A program made the translations under genes and the position numbers. A model generated the notes under the pieces. The model was given only the letters and a program-made list of their open reading frames with translations. It did not search any database and was not told the DNA's origin. DNA of 64,000 nt from Geosiphon pyriformis (taxonomy: Eukaryota > Glomeromycota > Glomeromycetes > Archaeosporales > Geosiphonaceae), in the NCBI GenBank assembly GCA_016748015.1, contig JAAOMT010000430.1, positions 129,698 to 193,697 on the forward strand. The letters are read 5' to 3'. Shown here piece by piece: positions 36,329-49,400 of the stretch; position 1 is the stretch's first letter, and the number at the start of each line of letters is the position of its first letter.

Positions 36329-38285
36329 ATGTCTTCCCAAACCATAACAAACACACAAAATACCATGTCTGAAGATATTAAACGTGAATTAGAATACGCT
36401 AAGACCCAGTATGGGAGATGCGTGGAGAAGCTAGATAGATTAGAAGAGTTGAAGAAGAATCTGAGAGAGAAGGAGGATGTGGACGAAAACCAAAGGAAGA
36501 AGTGGATAGAAGAAAAACAAGAGCTGGAAAAGCAAGAAAAAAAGCTGGAGATAGAGAAGGACGAGTGGAAGGAGGAGCTGCGAAAATGGGCAGAAAAACT
36601 ACGTGCAGCAATAGATGATACAGGTAACAAATTTGTAAATTCCACTTTTCCATCCATACAATCTATATTACTATTAATTCATTTTGTAATCATATGCGTT
36701 TTATGGAAGGAATATCCATATCTAAGAGAATATTTGGTGTATAACGCTTATTACTTTCTATTTTCTATGGTTATTATAGAACACCTTGCGAAGCGTGCTA
36801 GACTTGACATGCCTGACAACACCTTATCATTTCTACAACTTCTCTGTCCTCCCTTCGATGAACCAATCACACGCAGCAATCTTGAACACTGTTTTACCTC
36901 AGCGTTACTTCAAAAATTGCCAGCTATATCCCATCTTTGCCGGGACTATGGGAATTATCTTGTACCTATAGATTCAGATCCTCTCTACAATGTTCCTAGA
37001 TTGTTAGCAATCGTCACTACCATTTTCAGCAAGTCCTTTACCGAAAGTCCTCGGCAAGAACAACGAACCGCAGATGGTATCAATAATCACATTTTGGACA
37101 TGATTACACTTTTAGGCCAATGTTTCGCAACTCCATCACTACGCTGGAAACGTAATGGAAAAATAAATGATACGAGTACCATCACAGATAAGAGCGTTCG
37201 GCCAGATATCACAGTTTATTGCAACGACTTGCTTGTAATGATTGGTGAAGAAAAAGATATTAAGGAAAACATATTAAACGCAGCACAACAACTGAATGAT
37301 TATTTTCAATTTTGGAATCCACTTGCCTTTGGTAACTTACCATTTGTTCTAGCCCTTGCAGCGGGAGGTACACATTTGCAATTTTACTATTACTACGTGG
37401 ATGATACAACGGGCTTGACACCAAGACGTGAGACAATTGGCGAATCTCTGATCCTTGACGGTCTAATCCGAGTATACAATTATCAAGTGCTTCAGTACAC
37501 AATCAATTTTATTCGGATTCTTCGGACTTTGTGTCGAGATCAGTACATCACAGCTCCAATATTGAGGCTATACGATGATATCCAACGGTCACATTGTGTT
37601 GTTACAATATTCCCCGACAAGATCATTAAAAAAATAGACAAACCAAGCATTATTGATCTAGATTTCCATAAAAATTTTTACCAAAATACGCTTCCAGGCT
37701 TAGGACCAATCAAGGTTCTTAAGTATTCCCGTACAAGTGACTCAGTGATAGTACATTTGGCTCCGGTTGGCTTTACGATATTTCCTAAATGTGAACGCGA
37801 GCTGCGAGATGCTATACTGCATGTACTTGTAACGCTAGAAAAACTTCATAAGATGAACGTCGTCCATCGGGATATTCGCTGGGATAATGTTTTAAGACTC
37901 CCGAATGATAGTTGGATGTTAATTGACTTTGAAGAAGCTGCTCCCTTAGGAGCTTCAAGGTACAGTGATAAAAGAATTTCGACTTACGGTTAGACATGTT
38001 TGCTAATTGTTGCTATTTACTTTACAAAGAGATTCATTGGCTATTGGAGCTCCAGAATATAAATCGGGGGAAGACTTTTGTAGCGCTGCAGGAGATATAT
38101 GGATGGTTGGAAATCTTTTCAAACATACTAGAATTTACAACCATATTTCACTTTCTTCATCCGCTCAACAGTTTAAGGAAAAATTGATGAACAAAAATTC
38201 TAATAGTCGACCGACTGCAAATGATGCTCTAAAAGATGAATGGTTTAATTTGCCAGAGGAGCAATTATCTATAATGCAAGCTTAG
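36329..38285 (+). CDS. Crinkler-like protein: coiled coil, PD-(D/E)xK nuclease-like domain, protein kinase domain
   Basis: Start ATG 36329 in a CCATGTC context. Exon 1 runs to 37988, an intron of 43 nt is proposed at 37989-38031 (GTTAGA donor, GCTAAT branch-like, AAAGAG acceptor) and exon 2 is 38032-38285; the join restores the kinase frame (STYG-DSLAIGAPEY). Residues 15-95 form a charged Glu/Lys/Arg coiled coil. Then FTSALLQKL, and RPDITVY ... GEEKD (37199-37257), which fits a PD...ExK nuclease site. The kinase part has HRDIRWDN (37865 onward) with catalytic Asp and Asn and DFEE (37925 onward) as the DFG equivalent; no Gly-rich loop was recognised. This architecture is typical of Crinkler-type (CRN) proteins, nucleus-directed effectors or conflict proteins. 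A hydrophobic stretch coded by 36624-36779 may be a further in-frame intron of 156 nt (GTAACA...TATAG). Otherwise intact and unlike its surroundings in GC. Confidence 0.8.
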
Positions 38286-38880
38286 ATTTTTAAACACATT
38301 AAATGTACTGATGTACAATTATGTTATACAAGTTTTATTATTTGCTTAAATCAATCTTAATTTTTAAATTTGTCTTTGTTTTTTTATATTTTCGGAATTA
38401 AAAAAGTATTTTATTTTTTTAGCTGTTAATGACTATTTTTTATTTCAGATTTTTTAAATAATACATTATTTTTGTATAAAAAATATGTGATGTTTATTTT
38501 AATTTGTAATAATTTTAAGTTTAAAATATTAATATTAACAATTTTATAAAAAAACAAAATTTGATTATGTTTTGTTTGTATGTAACCAGTTATTTAAATT
38601 AGTTAAAACAATATTATATTTTAAATAATATATATTCTGGCTAATTTATTATATATATTATTAATTAAAAAGATAAAAAAAATTTATATTATTAATTAAA
38701 CTTAAATAATTAAAAAATTGCAATTTTTTTTTTAATTTAATATTATTAAACTTGTTATTTTTGATATAATCAAATTTATTTTATAAATTATGTTAACTTT
38801 AAAAACTTTTTTTTGTATATAATATTATTTATATAGAAAAATAACAAAATAACAAAATTAATTAATTTTTTATTTTTATG
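38286..38880. other. AT desert with a short LINE 3'-end relic
   Basis: No gene. Around 38575-38625 the + strand aligns with the LINE 3' end (46570-46620): AACCAGTTATTTAAATTAG against GGCTAGCCATTCAGATCAG, with C to T and G to A differences. It lies just before a second, complete relic that starts at 38881. Confidence 0.5.
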
Positions 38881-41800
38881 TTTAATAAATACAGTTCAAT
38901 CACTATTTAATATACAGAAACAAACTAAGTAAATCTAATTAAATATGATTTACATGTTTACTATATGTGATCAGTTATTTAAACCAATTAAAACAATACT
39001 ATATACTTATATAAATCTTTATACTATTGATAATATTTAAAAAAAATGAATAAACTTTGTATAATTTAAAACTAATAATAAAAAACTTAATAATATTAAA
39101 CAAATGAACAACTTTAACTAACAAAACACTAAACAAATTTTCAAAACCAACAGTTATCATATTTATATTATTAATTAAATTACTTTTTCTATATTTGCTT
39201 TAAACTTTAATTTAAACAACTATAATTTACTACAATACTTTTCGACTAAATAATAAACAAAATTAACTACCATTAAAACAGTTTTCTTTTTATTACTAAA
39301 AATTAATATTGCCTTATTAGTCTAGTTCTTAAAAACAAAGTTTTTACACAAAATTTTCAAAAAAAAATATACAATACTAAGAATAATAACAGAAAATAAG
39401 ATTTTACCAAAGATTTTTATAAATTAATATGATTTAGCAGAATTTAGAACAAATAAAGACATTTCTTGAACATATAAAAACATAATTAAACAATTTAATA
39501 TTATTACACATTAAGCATAAAACATTTAAATAACTTTTATTATAGTTTTTTATAGACTGTTTTTATTAAATATATGTCAAAAACAGTTAAAGTTCTGTTA
39601 ATAATTTTAAAAACATGTAAAAATTTGAATATCAAACTACAGCTATACTAGTTCAGTCTATAGTCTGATAAATATTATAAACAAAATTATAAGTATTTTT
39701 TAATATGACTTAACTATTAACCACAATAAATCTTTTGCAAATTTCAGCAGAAAATATAAGACAAGACTGTATAATATTACATACAAAAATATCAGCTCAG
39801 TTATTGTCTGTATCCTTCAAATAACTTTTAATCTTTATTTATTTAACAAAAATATTTTTCAATTTAATTAAATTAGCCATATAATATCTCTTTATTTAAT
39901 ACTTGTTTTAAAAATCAAACGGATAAAACTTAAACTCTAAAACACATATATTTATAATAACTTGACTGTTTATATGCAAAATTATTAAGCAGAAAAAAAA
40001 ATACATTTTAATACTAAAACAATTATCTGTAATTTTAATATTATTAAAAACAACAGTCTATGTATCTTTATATCTATATCTATTTTACTATTAGAAAAAT
40101 AAGCTATTACTTTACTAACCATTTTTATAGTACTTAAATACTTCAAAAAATTATTAGTATAAACATTAAAAATATCTGTTTACAATCTATGCAAATATTT
40201 TCAAATATTTAAAAATTTTTTTAAACACAAAAAATTTAACCAATTAAAAATAAGAGCAATCTTATTAGGTTTAGTAAGAAATTATTTATAAAAACTAAAG
40301 CTTTCTTAATTTATAATAGTATTAAGTCTTTAAAACTTAATTTTTTAAATAATAAAAAGTCTTTTAATTTACAACTAACTTGTGTTTATTTAATAACTTA
40401 TTTTTAAAGATAATATTAAAATGTTTTAAAGAGTAAATTATCTTAAAATAATAAAAATATTCCAAAATTTTGAATATTAAAAAGTAGTAAAAACCACAAA
40501 ATATGCTAAACAAGTTGTTGATTAAAAAAATCTGATTATTTAGAAAAATTTTCACAATGTTTACCAAATAATTGTTTATAAAACTAACTTTTAACTTAAC
40601 TAAGTACTGTAGTAAGTTTATAAATATTTATTCTAAAACTTGCAAATTCAAAAAGTAGTGTTTAAATAATTAGCCAAGGATTCTAGTTGTATTAGAAAAC
40701 TAAACTACTAAAGCTACTTTGCTTTCTGCTTATATTTGTTTAAAAAACTTTAATCTATACAGAAATAAATAATATAAAGTTTGATTAAAAAAATTTTTAA
40801 GCAAATTGGTTTTAAATCTAAATTTTTTTTTAATTATAATATTTCATTTTTAACATATACTTTTAGATATAAAATTAAATTATGTTTAATAATTTACTAT
40901 AAGTTAAAAAATTGTTAAGACCAAATAAAAAACTGTTTATTTAACAATATTTTTCTAAAAACCAAATTCAAAAAAAAACTTAACATCTAAATATGCCTTG
41001 ATAAAACTTGACTTAAACATATTTTCTGTTAACAAAAAAATTTCAAGTACCTATAAGATTCACTATACTTGACAATAAAAATAGGTTAATTACTAATATA
41101 TAAAAAAGAATTTACAATTTTTTAATTAATGAAAATTACTATTGTTTTGTTATTATTAATAGAAATATTATTAATCTTAAAAAACTTATTAATAATATTC
41201 AAAATATACTGTGTTAAAGTTTAATTGTTTTTTTATTTAAATTGTATTATTAATAAAAATACCAATTGCAAAAAAAGAAGATTTTTTCTATTAATCTTTA
41301 CTTTACTCATTTTTGCCACAAAATTAGTGTTGATTTTATATTTACATAAATGTTTATGTTTTTTTATTTTACATAATAATAGATTATAAAAGATTTTCCA
41401 AAAAAACAGAGAAAATATTTTACTTTGATTAAAACTATCTTATACTTTGTAATTATCTAAAAGACAAAAATTAATCATTACTTTGTTGATTTTGTTTATG
41501 TATATATTTTTAAAAAACTTAATAAACTTATTATATATCTTAATATACTTCAAATTAGCTTTCAAATAATACTAATTAACTAAATTATATGTTTTGCACA
41601 TATTCTACAAAACTAATTAAAACTTTTAGCTTTTTTTCAAAGTATTTTTTACTATTAAACCAATAACAAACACAGAAAATTGGATCAAAGTATTTTTTAA
41701 AACCAAAAAATTGGTATTTTAAAAAATATTATATTTACTATAAGCAAAAAAATATAATTCCAAAAAATTTTGTTAAAAATTTTTTTGGTCATTTTAATAA

Positions 41801-44090
41801 ATACAATAAACTGTATATTTATAAAAATACTATTCTAATCATAAAACTTGAAAATCATTAAAACTTATACTGTTTTTCAAAAAAACTAAAATATTGCTAA
41901 AAGTTAAACAAAAATTTAATAGATCTAAAAAACATCTCATTACTATGTTATTATAATGTTTTTAAAATTCATTTAATATTTTAAACAAATTAACAACCTT
42001 ATTATTAGACAGACTATTAATAACTAAAACCAATTTATTTATTCAGATTTTACTTATTATATTAAAAAAATATCTTCTTTTATATAACTTAATAATCTAT
42101 ACTAATAAAACCACAAATTAGACAACACTATAAATACTTTTTGCTTTTTTATCTAACTTATTATAATTTTATTAATTTTAAGTTTTATTTTATTTGGTTT
42201 TAGAACCAATTTTTTCTTAACTGCCAAATAGTTTAAAATTACTTTTAAAAAAATTATTTTAAAATACATCTTTATTATGCTCTTTTTATTAGAACTAAAA
42301 CTTTTTATTTGTCTTTAAATTATTTTTTGACAGTTATATTTTTGGTTATTTTTAACTCATAATATTTAGTTTTTTTATTTTTTTTTTGATTATTAACAAG
42401 TAGCTAATAGCATTTATTAACTTTGCACTATTTTAAAACATATTTTTAACTTTAAAAGACTTTTTATTATTAATAATAGACTATTTTTTAATAAAAAAAT
42501 TACATTTAATTCTGCTATTTAAGCTTAATTTCTTTTTAATCTTAGCAATTAGCAATTTTAATTCAAAAAACTTTAAAGATTGTTTGTTTTTTAAGTACTT
42601 AAATTTGCTAAATCAATGTCTAAAAAATATTAAATTAGCTAAATCTATTATTATTATTTTCAATATTTACTATATAACATCCAAATTATTAAGAATTTTT
42701 ATGTTTACAAACTTATTTATTATTATTAAAAGCTTAGCAAAAAAGATTTTCTTAAAACATGTTCACTTGTTATAATTAAGATTTTTAATCTTAAACTTCT
42801 ATCAATTCTTATTATTATATTTCTAAATTTTATTTAAATATTTATTTAAAAAACCACTTAAGTTAAAAGAAATTATAACAACTATATAGTTAATATTAAA
42901 AAAATTAAACACACCATTAATCTTTTAATTAATTACAGCTATTAAAAAATATTTATTAATAAAAATATAATTTATAGTTTTTTTTACACTTTTTAAATTA
43001 TTTTAAATCAGAAGTTTAACAACAAGATTATTTGAAAGAGAATTGTACAAATCTAAATTAAAATATTTTTTCAAATTTATATTCTGCTTCATTAAATTTT
43101 TATTAAAATTACCATCTAATATTATATAAAAACTTAAATTAATTGCTTTAGTAATGCATAAATTTATTTTACAAACTTAATCAAAATATATACTAACAAA
43201 AATTTTAGCATACAAACTCAGTATTATTATTAAAAATTTATTGCCAAACGACAGATAGATTAAAAAAAGATGATTAGGAATTTCAAAAACTTTGTATATA
43301 TACTGAGCAAAAATATTATTTATTACTATTGTTACTTTTAAACTTAAATAACCAGTATTTGAACCAGAAATAAAAACTTTTACATCTAAAAATCTGTTTA
43401 TAATTCAAAACTTAGTTTATTTTTTTAATTTTGTCTTAATAAATATAAAAACCAAATTGCTAGAATTTTTATGTTATCTAATAACATTTTTTTGTTTAGC
43501 CAAATTGTTTATTTCTTTAATATTACATATTATAAACTTTTAAACATAATTGGTTATTAAAGTAAAAAATATATTAGAAAGTTTAAACCAAAACATAATT
43601 AATTTAATCTTATCAAAACTAAATTAACAAAAATTTTAAAAGCAATTATCTTTAATTTTAAGCTGTCTATCTTAATAATTAAAATCTTAGAGTTATTTAT
43701 ATCTAAATTTGAAGTTTTAATTATTATTACTAAAAAAAAATAAAAAAATAATGTCTATAAGTTATCTAAAACTATATCCAAATTTAAACTTGAATTTAAA
43801 AACACAAAAACAGATAAAAAATTAAAAAGCAAAAACTAAAAGCACCAAATTTGTATTACTTAGCCTTTACACAATACTAAATACTTAATTAACCAAGAAT
43901 TTCAAAAAATGTTCTAAAAAAACCAAAAAAATATCAATAAACAAACAATCTTATAAAGCAAAAAGAGTTTTATTAAAATGTAAAGTACCAAAAAAAAACA
44001 AACCAAAACTAAAACCAAAGCAAACATTATTAAAAACAAAAGTTAATAAAACCACTTGGGCCCATAATTTGTTACCAAAACAGCAAAATA
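38881..44090 (-). mobile_element. Full-length hypermutated LINE ghost (copy 3, minus strand)
   Basis: Collinear with the better LINE at 46491-51835, shown by anchors at nearly constant offset. The 3' end at 38882-39030 matches 46505-46640. The post-RT segment at 40364-40567 (NIVKIFLNNQIFLINNLFSI) matches the segment at 48112-48320 (VNNFLAELVKIFLDNEFFL) and 29599-29829 in copy 1. AAATGTTTATG...AGATTATAAAAGATT near 41347-41396 matches AAATGTTCATG...GGATTATAAAAAATC near 49097-49146. TTGGGCCCATAATTT near 44055 matches CTGAGCCCAAGTTTT near 51799. C to T and G to A changes dominate, and no catalytic motif survives. Confidence 0.65.
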
Positions 44091-46490
44091 TAAAATAAAA
44101 AAATTTTGTTAACATATAACTTAGCCAACTAAAGACAATTTGCTTTTAAAACAAAATTCTTATATATTCTTAAAAATAAAAGAATAGATGCATTTGGTAT
44201 ATTACAATTCAGAACAGAATATTTAAAATATTTATATTTTTCACAATAAACTATATCTAGTCTAATTGATTAATTACATGTGTTTTTTTACCAGTTTTTT
44301 TTAATAAAGCATTTAAATTATAAGCAGTTATTTTTATAGTCAAAATTAATAAAAACATTTTAAATTAATTTTTTAATATTTAAATATTGTGATTTTTTAC
44401 AGTTTTGACTATATATACTAAATTTTTCTAAATAAAAATATTTATCTTAATATTAGTTAATTGGCTTAATTTGATTTGGCAAATTTTATTATAGCTTTTT
44501 ATTATAGTCTAATTAACTATAACTAAATTAATGCTATTTAACTATATTTAATTACTGTAATGACAATTATTTTTTTGGCATATTTATAAGAATTTTTTAA
44601 TTACTACAGTCTAATCTGAACAGAATTTTTGTTTTTTAATATTATTATTTATTATAATGTTTTTTTTTGGCCAATAATATGGTCTTTTTTATGCTTTTCT
44701 CTAATATAAATATAGATCTGATTATTTTTTCAAATTTTAAATAAGTAGTAGCTCCTCTAAAATTATTGACTAATAAGAATAATTTTTTAATTATTTGAAT
44801 TTTTACTATTGTTAATTTGTTTTTTACTGTTAAAAAATTAATGTTTAAAACAAATAATTTCTTAATAGCTATTTCTATTTGAGTTTTAATAATCTTAAAG
44901 TTGATTTAATTTCTATTTAAGAACACTAAAAAATGAGAAAAAAGCATAACTTTATTATTATCTAAGATGTATTTCAAAATACTAATAGAAGACTTAATTA
45001 TTTTACAAATATTAAATCTTTTGGCTTTTGAAGTGTTTATTTTTATTATTAGTTTTAAACCACTCTTAATATTCGTAAAAAAAACTATTAATATCTTTTT
45101 ATCTGTATTTATTCCAGTAAATTGTTTAAATATTTACTTAGTTTTACCAAAATTTATATTTGTTTTATTACTAAAATGTTTAATATTATCTAAAAATATT
45201 TTTTGTTTTTAAGTCAAGCTTCTATTAACAGATCTCAATACCATAATTTTAGTTGGTTTTTTTTAACAATAAAACTATTTATAGTAACAGTTAATTTAAA
45301 AACAAAAAGATTTATTTCTTAAAAAATAATAAAATATATAATAAAAAAACAAAAAAAATCTTTTTTCAAAAATTTGTTTCTTTGAAAATTTGGAATAAAG
45401 AAAAGAAAAAAATTATTAATTAAATATTAATATTATAAATAATATAATAACTAAAATTTAAAATATACTAAAAAATAAAAATAATTATAAATAATATTAA
45501 TAAAAAATATTTTGTAATTAAATAAACAAAAACTTAAAAACTATTTTTATTTTTGTATTAAATTTATTTTATTGTAAATAAAAATTACTATTTTAACTTA
45601 TAAATTTAAATTATTATTATTATTATTAAAATAATATTATAAATTAATAGTAGCTAATATATAAAAACATAATAATAATATAAAATACATGATTAAATAA
45701 TCTTTAATCAGATTTATAAAGTAATGTATTTTTATAAAAAATATGTAATCCAAAAAAATTTTTAATAAAAACAATAAGTTATTAATTATAAAAAACTTTT
45801 TAAATTTATAAATATTTTATTTTTATTTTTTTTTGTTTTTTGATACTATTTTTAATAGTATTTGAAAAACAATTTTTAGTTTTTAAAATTTTTTTAAATA
45901 AATAGTATTTATTTTAGTGTTTAATATTATTTTTAAGATTAAATTAGTTTTAGTTAATTTTTTGTTTAATTTATTGTCTGGTTTTATTAAATTAAAATTT
46001 TTATTGATAATTTTATTTTTTTAACTATATTTAAGATTATAAAATCTTTTATAGTGGTTTTTGTTTTTTTGTTGTATTTTATAATATTTCTTTTAACATA
46101 TTTTCTTATAACATTAAAAATATTTTTAATGTTTTTGATATTATTATTTTGATTAAGTTAAAGTTTATTAACTTGTAATAATATATTATTATTTATTTTA
46201 AAAATTTTTTTTCTGTTATTGTTATTACTATTGCTTATTAAATAATATTAATAAAAAAATAGTATTAATTTTTTTTTGGCTTATTTAAAAAGAAGTTAAT
46301 ATTTTAAAATCATTTTTAAATCCAAATTAATTAATTTTTTTTTGGTTATATTGTTTTTAAAATTAGGTATTTGATTTTTTAAGTTAATAGTCATAATTGT
46401 TTTATTTTCTGTTTTTTAATTATTATTGTTATTAATATTTTGTTGTTATAACTTTTAAGTTTTTAATAATTTTAAATTTTTTTATTTTTT
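44091..46490. other. AT-rich desert between LINE relics
   Basis: Extremely AT-rich. The left part may be the 5' end (ORF1 region) of the LINE ghost. An 81-codon open frame at 44967-45212 is hydrophobic and compositional, with no motif. Nothing else recognised. Confidence 0.5.
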
Positions 46491-49400
46491 ATTAATGCAA
46501 TTAATGAATGAAGCTCAACCACTATCTAGTACACAAAACCAGACTAAGTGACCCAAACTAAATACAACTTACATACTTGCTACATGTGGCTAGCCATTCA
46601 GATCAGACAAGACAACACTACACTCCTATATAAATCTGCACAATACCACTCAAACCAGAAAAGAAATTACATGGCTTATGATAATCAAAGCTAACAGCAA
46701 AAGACTCAATTACACCAAGCAATTTAACCATATTATTAAACAAAAATGAAGACACACTATAAGACAGCCTGGAAATCATATTATTATCATGAACCAAATC
46801 AATCTACTCTATATCTATTCTATGACCAGACCTTATCAACTATGTCTTTATGCAATGCAACTTTACAACAAATCTCATATAATTAACAATCTAGGTATTT
46901 ATCTCTTTCTTATTATTGAAAGCACTATAAGCCTCTTCACATTATTCTTTCAACACAAATCTCTTACATATTACAGTATACAATCCAATATCCAAGAAGC
47001 ATTGAGACAGAACTCACAAAATAACAGAAGCAGATAAAATAGAACTATTAGCCAAAACAAACCAATGCACAGAAGCTTCAGCCAAGACTTCACTACACAC
47101 ACCAACATTATAAGCATAAGTAAAAGTGTGATCAGAGAATTCCACCTCATTACACAATAAACACAACATACTAAAGTAATACTTGCTATATATTTTTTTT
47201 TTAACTGTTACTGACAGCCACTTGTGCACAGCTTTTATCAGGTATGTGTGCAGGTTAGAAGATTTCTGATTAGTAAACTCAATAAGCATATGAGAATTAG
47301 GATACCATACCTTCATTGTAGCAATCCAGTTTACACACCTGATTAGCACATGTGAAACCACATTGCTACCAGGACTAGCTTCCCAACAGGCACAACAAAC
47401 TGACTGAAAAATATCCCTAACAAAATGGCAAGCATTACCAAAAACAAGTGTGTTCTTAGCTACCAAAAAGTGCTTGCATACTTCAGCCAACAATAAAAAA
47501 AGAGAATAAGCAGTCACATTCACCACCAAATCTGCCACCACATTACCAAAAACTCCTAAATGTCCTTTAATCTTGACTCAAGCCACACTTAGATTCTTTT
47601 TCTTGATTAAATTAAAAATATGATGTCTCTTAATCCAGCACAGGTTGTGAAAATCAGGCACAACAGAAGACAATTCAGTTATATAAGCATTAATAGCAGC
47701 CTGGCTGTTAAGATGCACAGACACTATACTAGAAGATAAGACACACTCTAAGGACAAAGCAACAGTCTGCAACTTGGCCATAGTAAAAGACACAAGACCA
47801 CAAACTGAAACATTAATACATAGATTCAAAACCAGAAAATAAGCAGCTGCCTCATTAACAACATCAGCAAAGCCAGCATCTTTCAATAACTCATCAATGA
47901 ACACTTTAAAGAAATCAGACCAAATCTTATGCAAACCATTCTTTACAACAGAAAACTTATCAGACCCAAGAATGTCCATATCACATAACTAATTGGGTTT
48001 TGCAGAACCAGACAAAAAAAAACCTAAACCTAACAAATGCTCAGATGCAATCACAAACCAATAAGAAACAGAACCATGTGGATCCAGTCTCTTCCAATGA
48101 CAAAAAGTTTTCTAATTCAACACCCCATTCTTTTTATCAAAAAGTTGATCACCAAAAGCAATCCCAAAACACCTTAGAGAACAAACAGGATTAAAGCACA
48201 AGGACTTTTCAAGGACCAATAACAGTGAAAAATGACCAGGAATATGAAAAACATTTGAAAGATTGTTTACTAAGAAGAACTCATTATCCAAAAAAATTTT
48301 CACCAATTCTGCTAAAAAATTATTTACTGGATTAATATGAAGCTTGACAGAAAACTGTAAAGAATTCAAAAGAGTCCAACTCAGAACCTGCAAGTCCAAA
48401 AATCTATGACTAAACAAGTGTCCAAAAATGTCCAAAGCATTGAAAAAAAAGACCAAAACAGCCATCTTTACTTTAGACTGCACTTGCATAAAAGATTTCA
48501 GACTATACAAGGGAGGATAATGTAAAGCCATATCAGAAAAGTCATTGAACAGACATACTTTTAGCTTGAAATCTTTTCTTATTATAACATCTCACTTGTG
48601 ACACATATTTGATAAAATAAAACTGAATTGAGTTCAGTAATTGATTATAGGCTACAAGACAGCTAACACCAAATAAAAGAATTGCTTATCTGTAATAGTC
48701 TTCTAAAGCACAACATTAACAAAAAAATAAACATTAGAATGAGTTTTGACAACACTCAGCTTGAACAAGCCATTAATAGACAAAAAAATTTCCAAATAAT
48801 GATGAGTTTCACCTCTCTTGACAATTGTAATTGATTGACCACAAATATTCAATGAAGCAATTTTAATTTCTTGATTGATGAGGATAGCCACTGTTTTTTT
48901 ATTGTTGATAAAAATGTCATTGATTTTAAAAAACTTAGTGGCAATGTCCAAAGCAAACTGAGTAGATGTCTGACAGTTCCCAATCCAAATAGTGTCATCA
49001 ACAAATGCATCTACTGCAAAATAAGAAATTATCTTACTACTAGTCTCAATTCTGCCTGTTTTAGAAATGAACTTAGTATCAATACAGTACTCATACAAAT
49101 GTTCATGCCTCTTAACTTTACACAAGAGTGGATTATAAAAAATCTGCTACAGAAAAGGTGAAAAAAACCTTATTCTAATCTAACTTATCATGTATTCTAT
49201 AACTATTTGACAAACCAAAATCAGTTATCACTCTGTTAACTCTATTTTCATGTATACTACCAAAAAAATTGATAAATCTTTTATACATTTTGACATGCTG
49301 CAAGCTATTTTTCAAGTGGTGCCATCCAACTGAATTATAAGCTTTCTGTATATCTTGTAAGGCCAACCAAATTTCCTTATTCTTTTCAAAAACATCTTCA

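Noticed and set aside
36322-36657. Minus-strand Ser/Phe-rich frames opposite the Crinkler-like coiled coil
   Set aside because: Reverse complement of Glu/Lys codons gives Ser/Phe runs; shadow frames.
44967-45212. 81-codon hydrophobic frame as a possible membrane protein
   Set aside because: Phe/Ile/Leu richness follows from T-rich codons in a desert; no upstream context or conserved partner.
13276-46490. Classical repeat-induced point mutation stated as the cause of the deserts
   Set aside because: Both TGA and TAG arise from TGG, so more than the CpA context is hit. Methylcytosine deamination fits the CG depletion as well. The mechanism cannot be told without counts.
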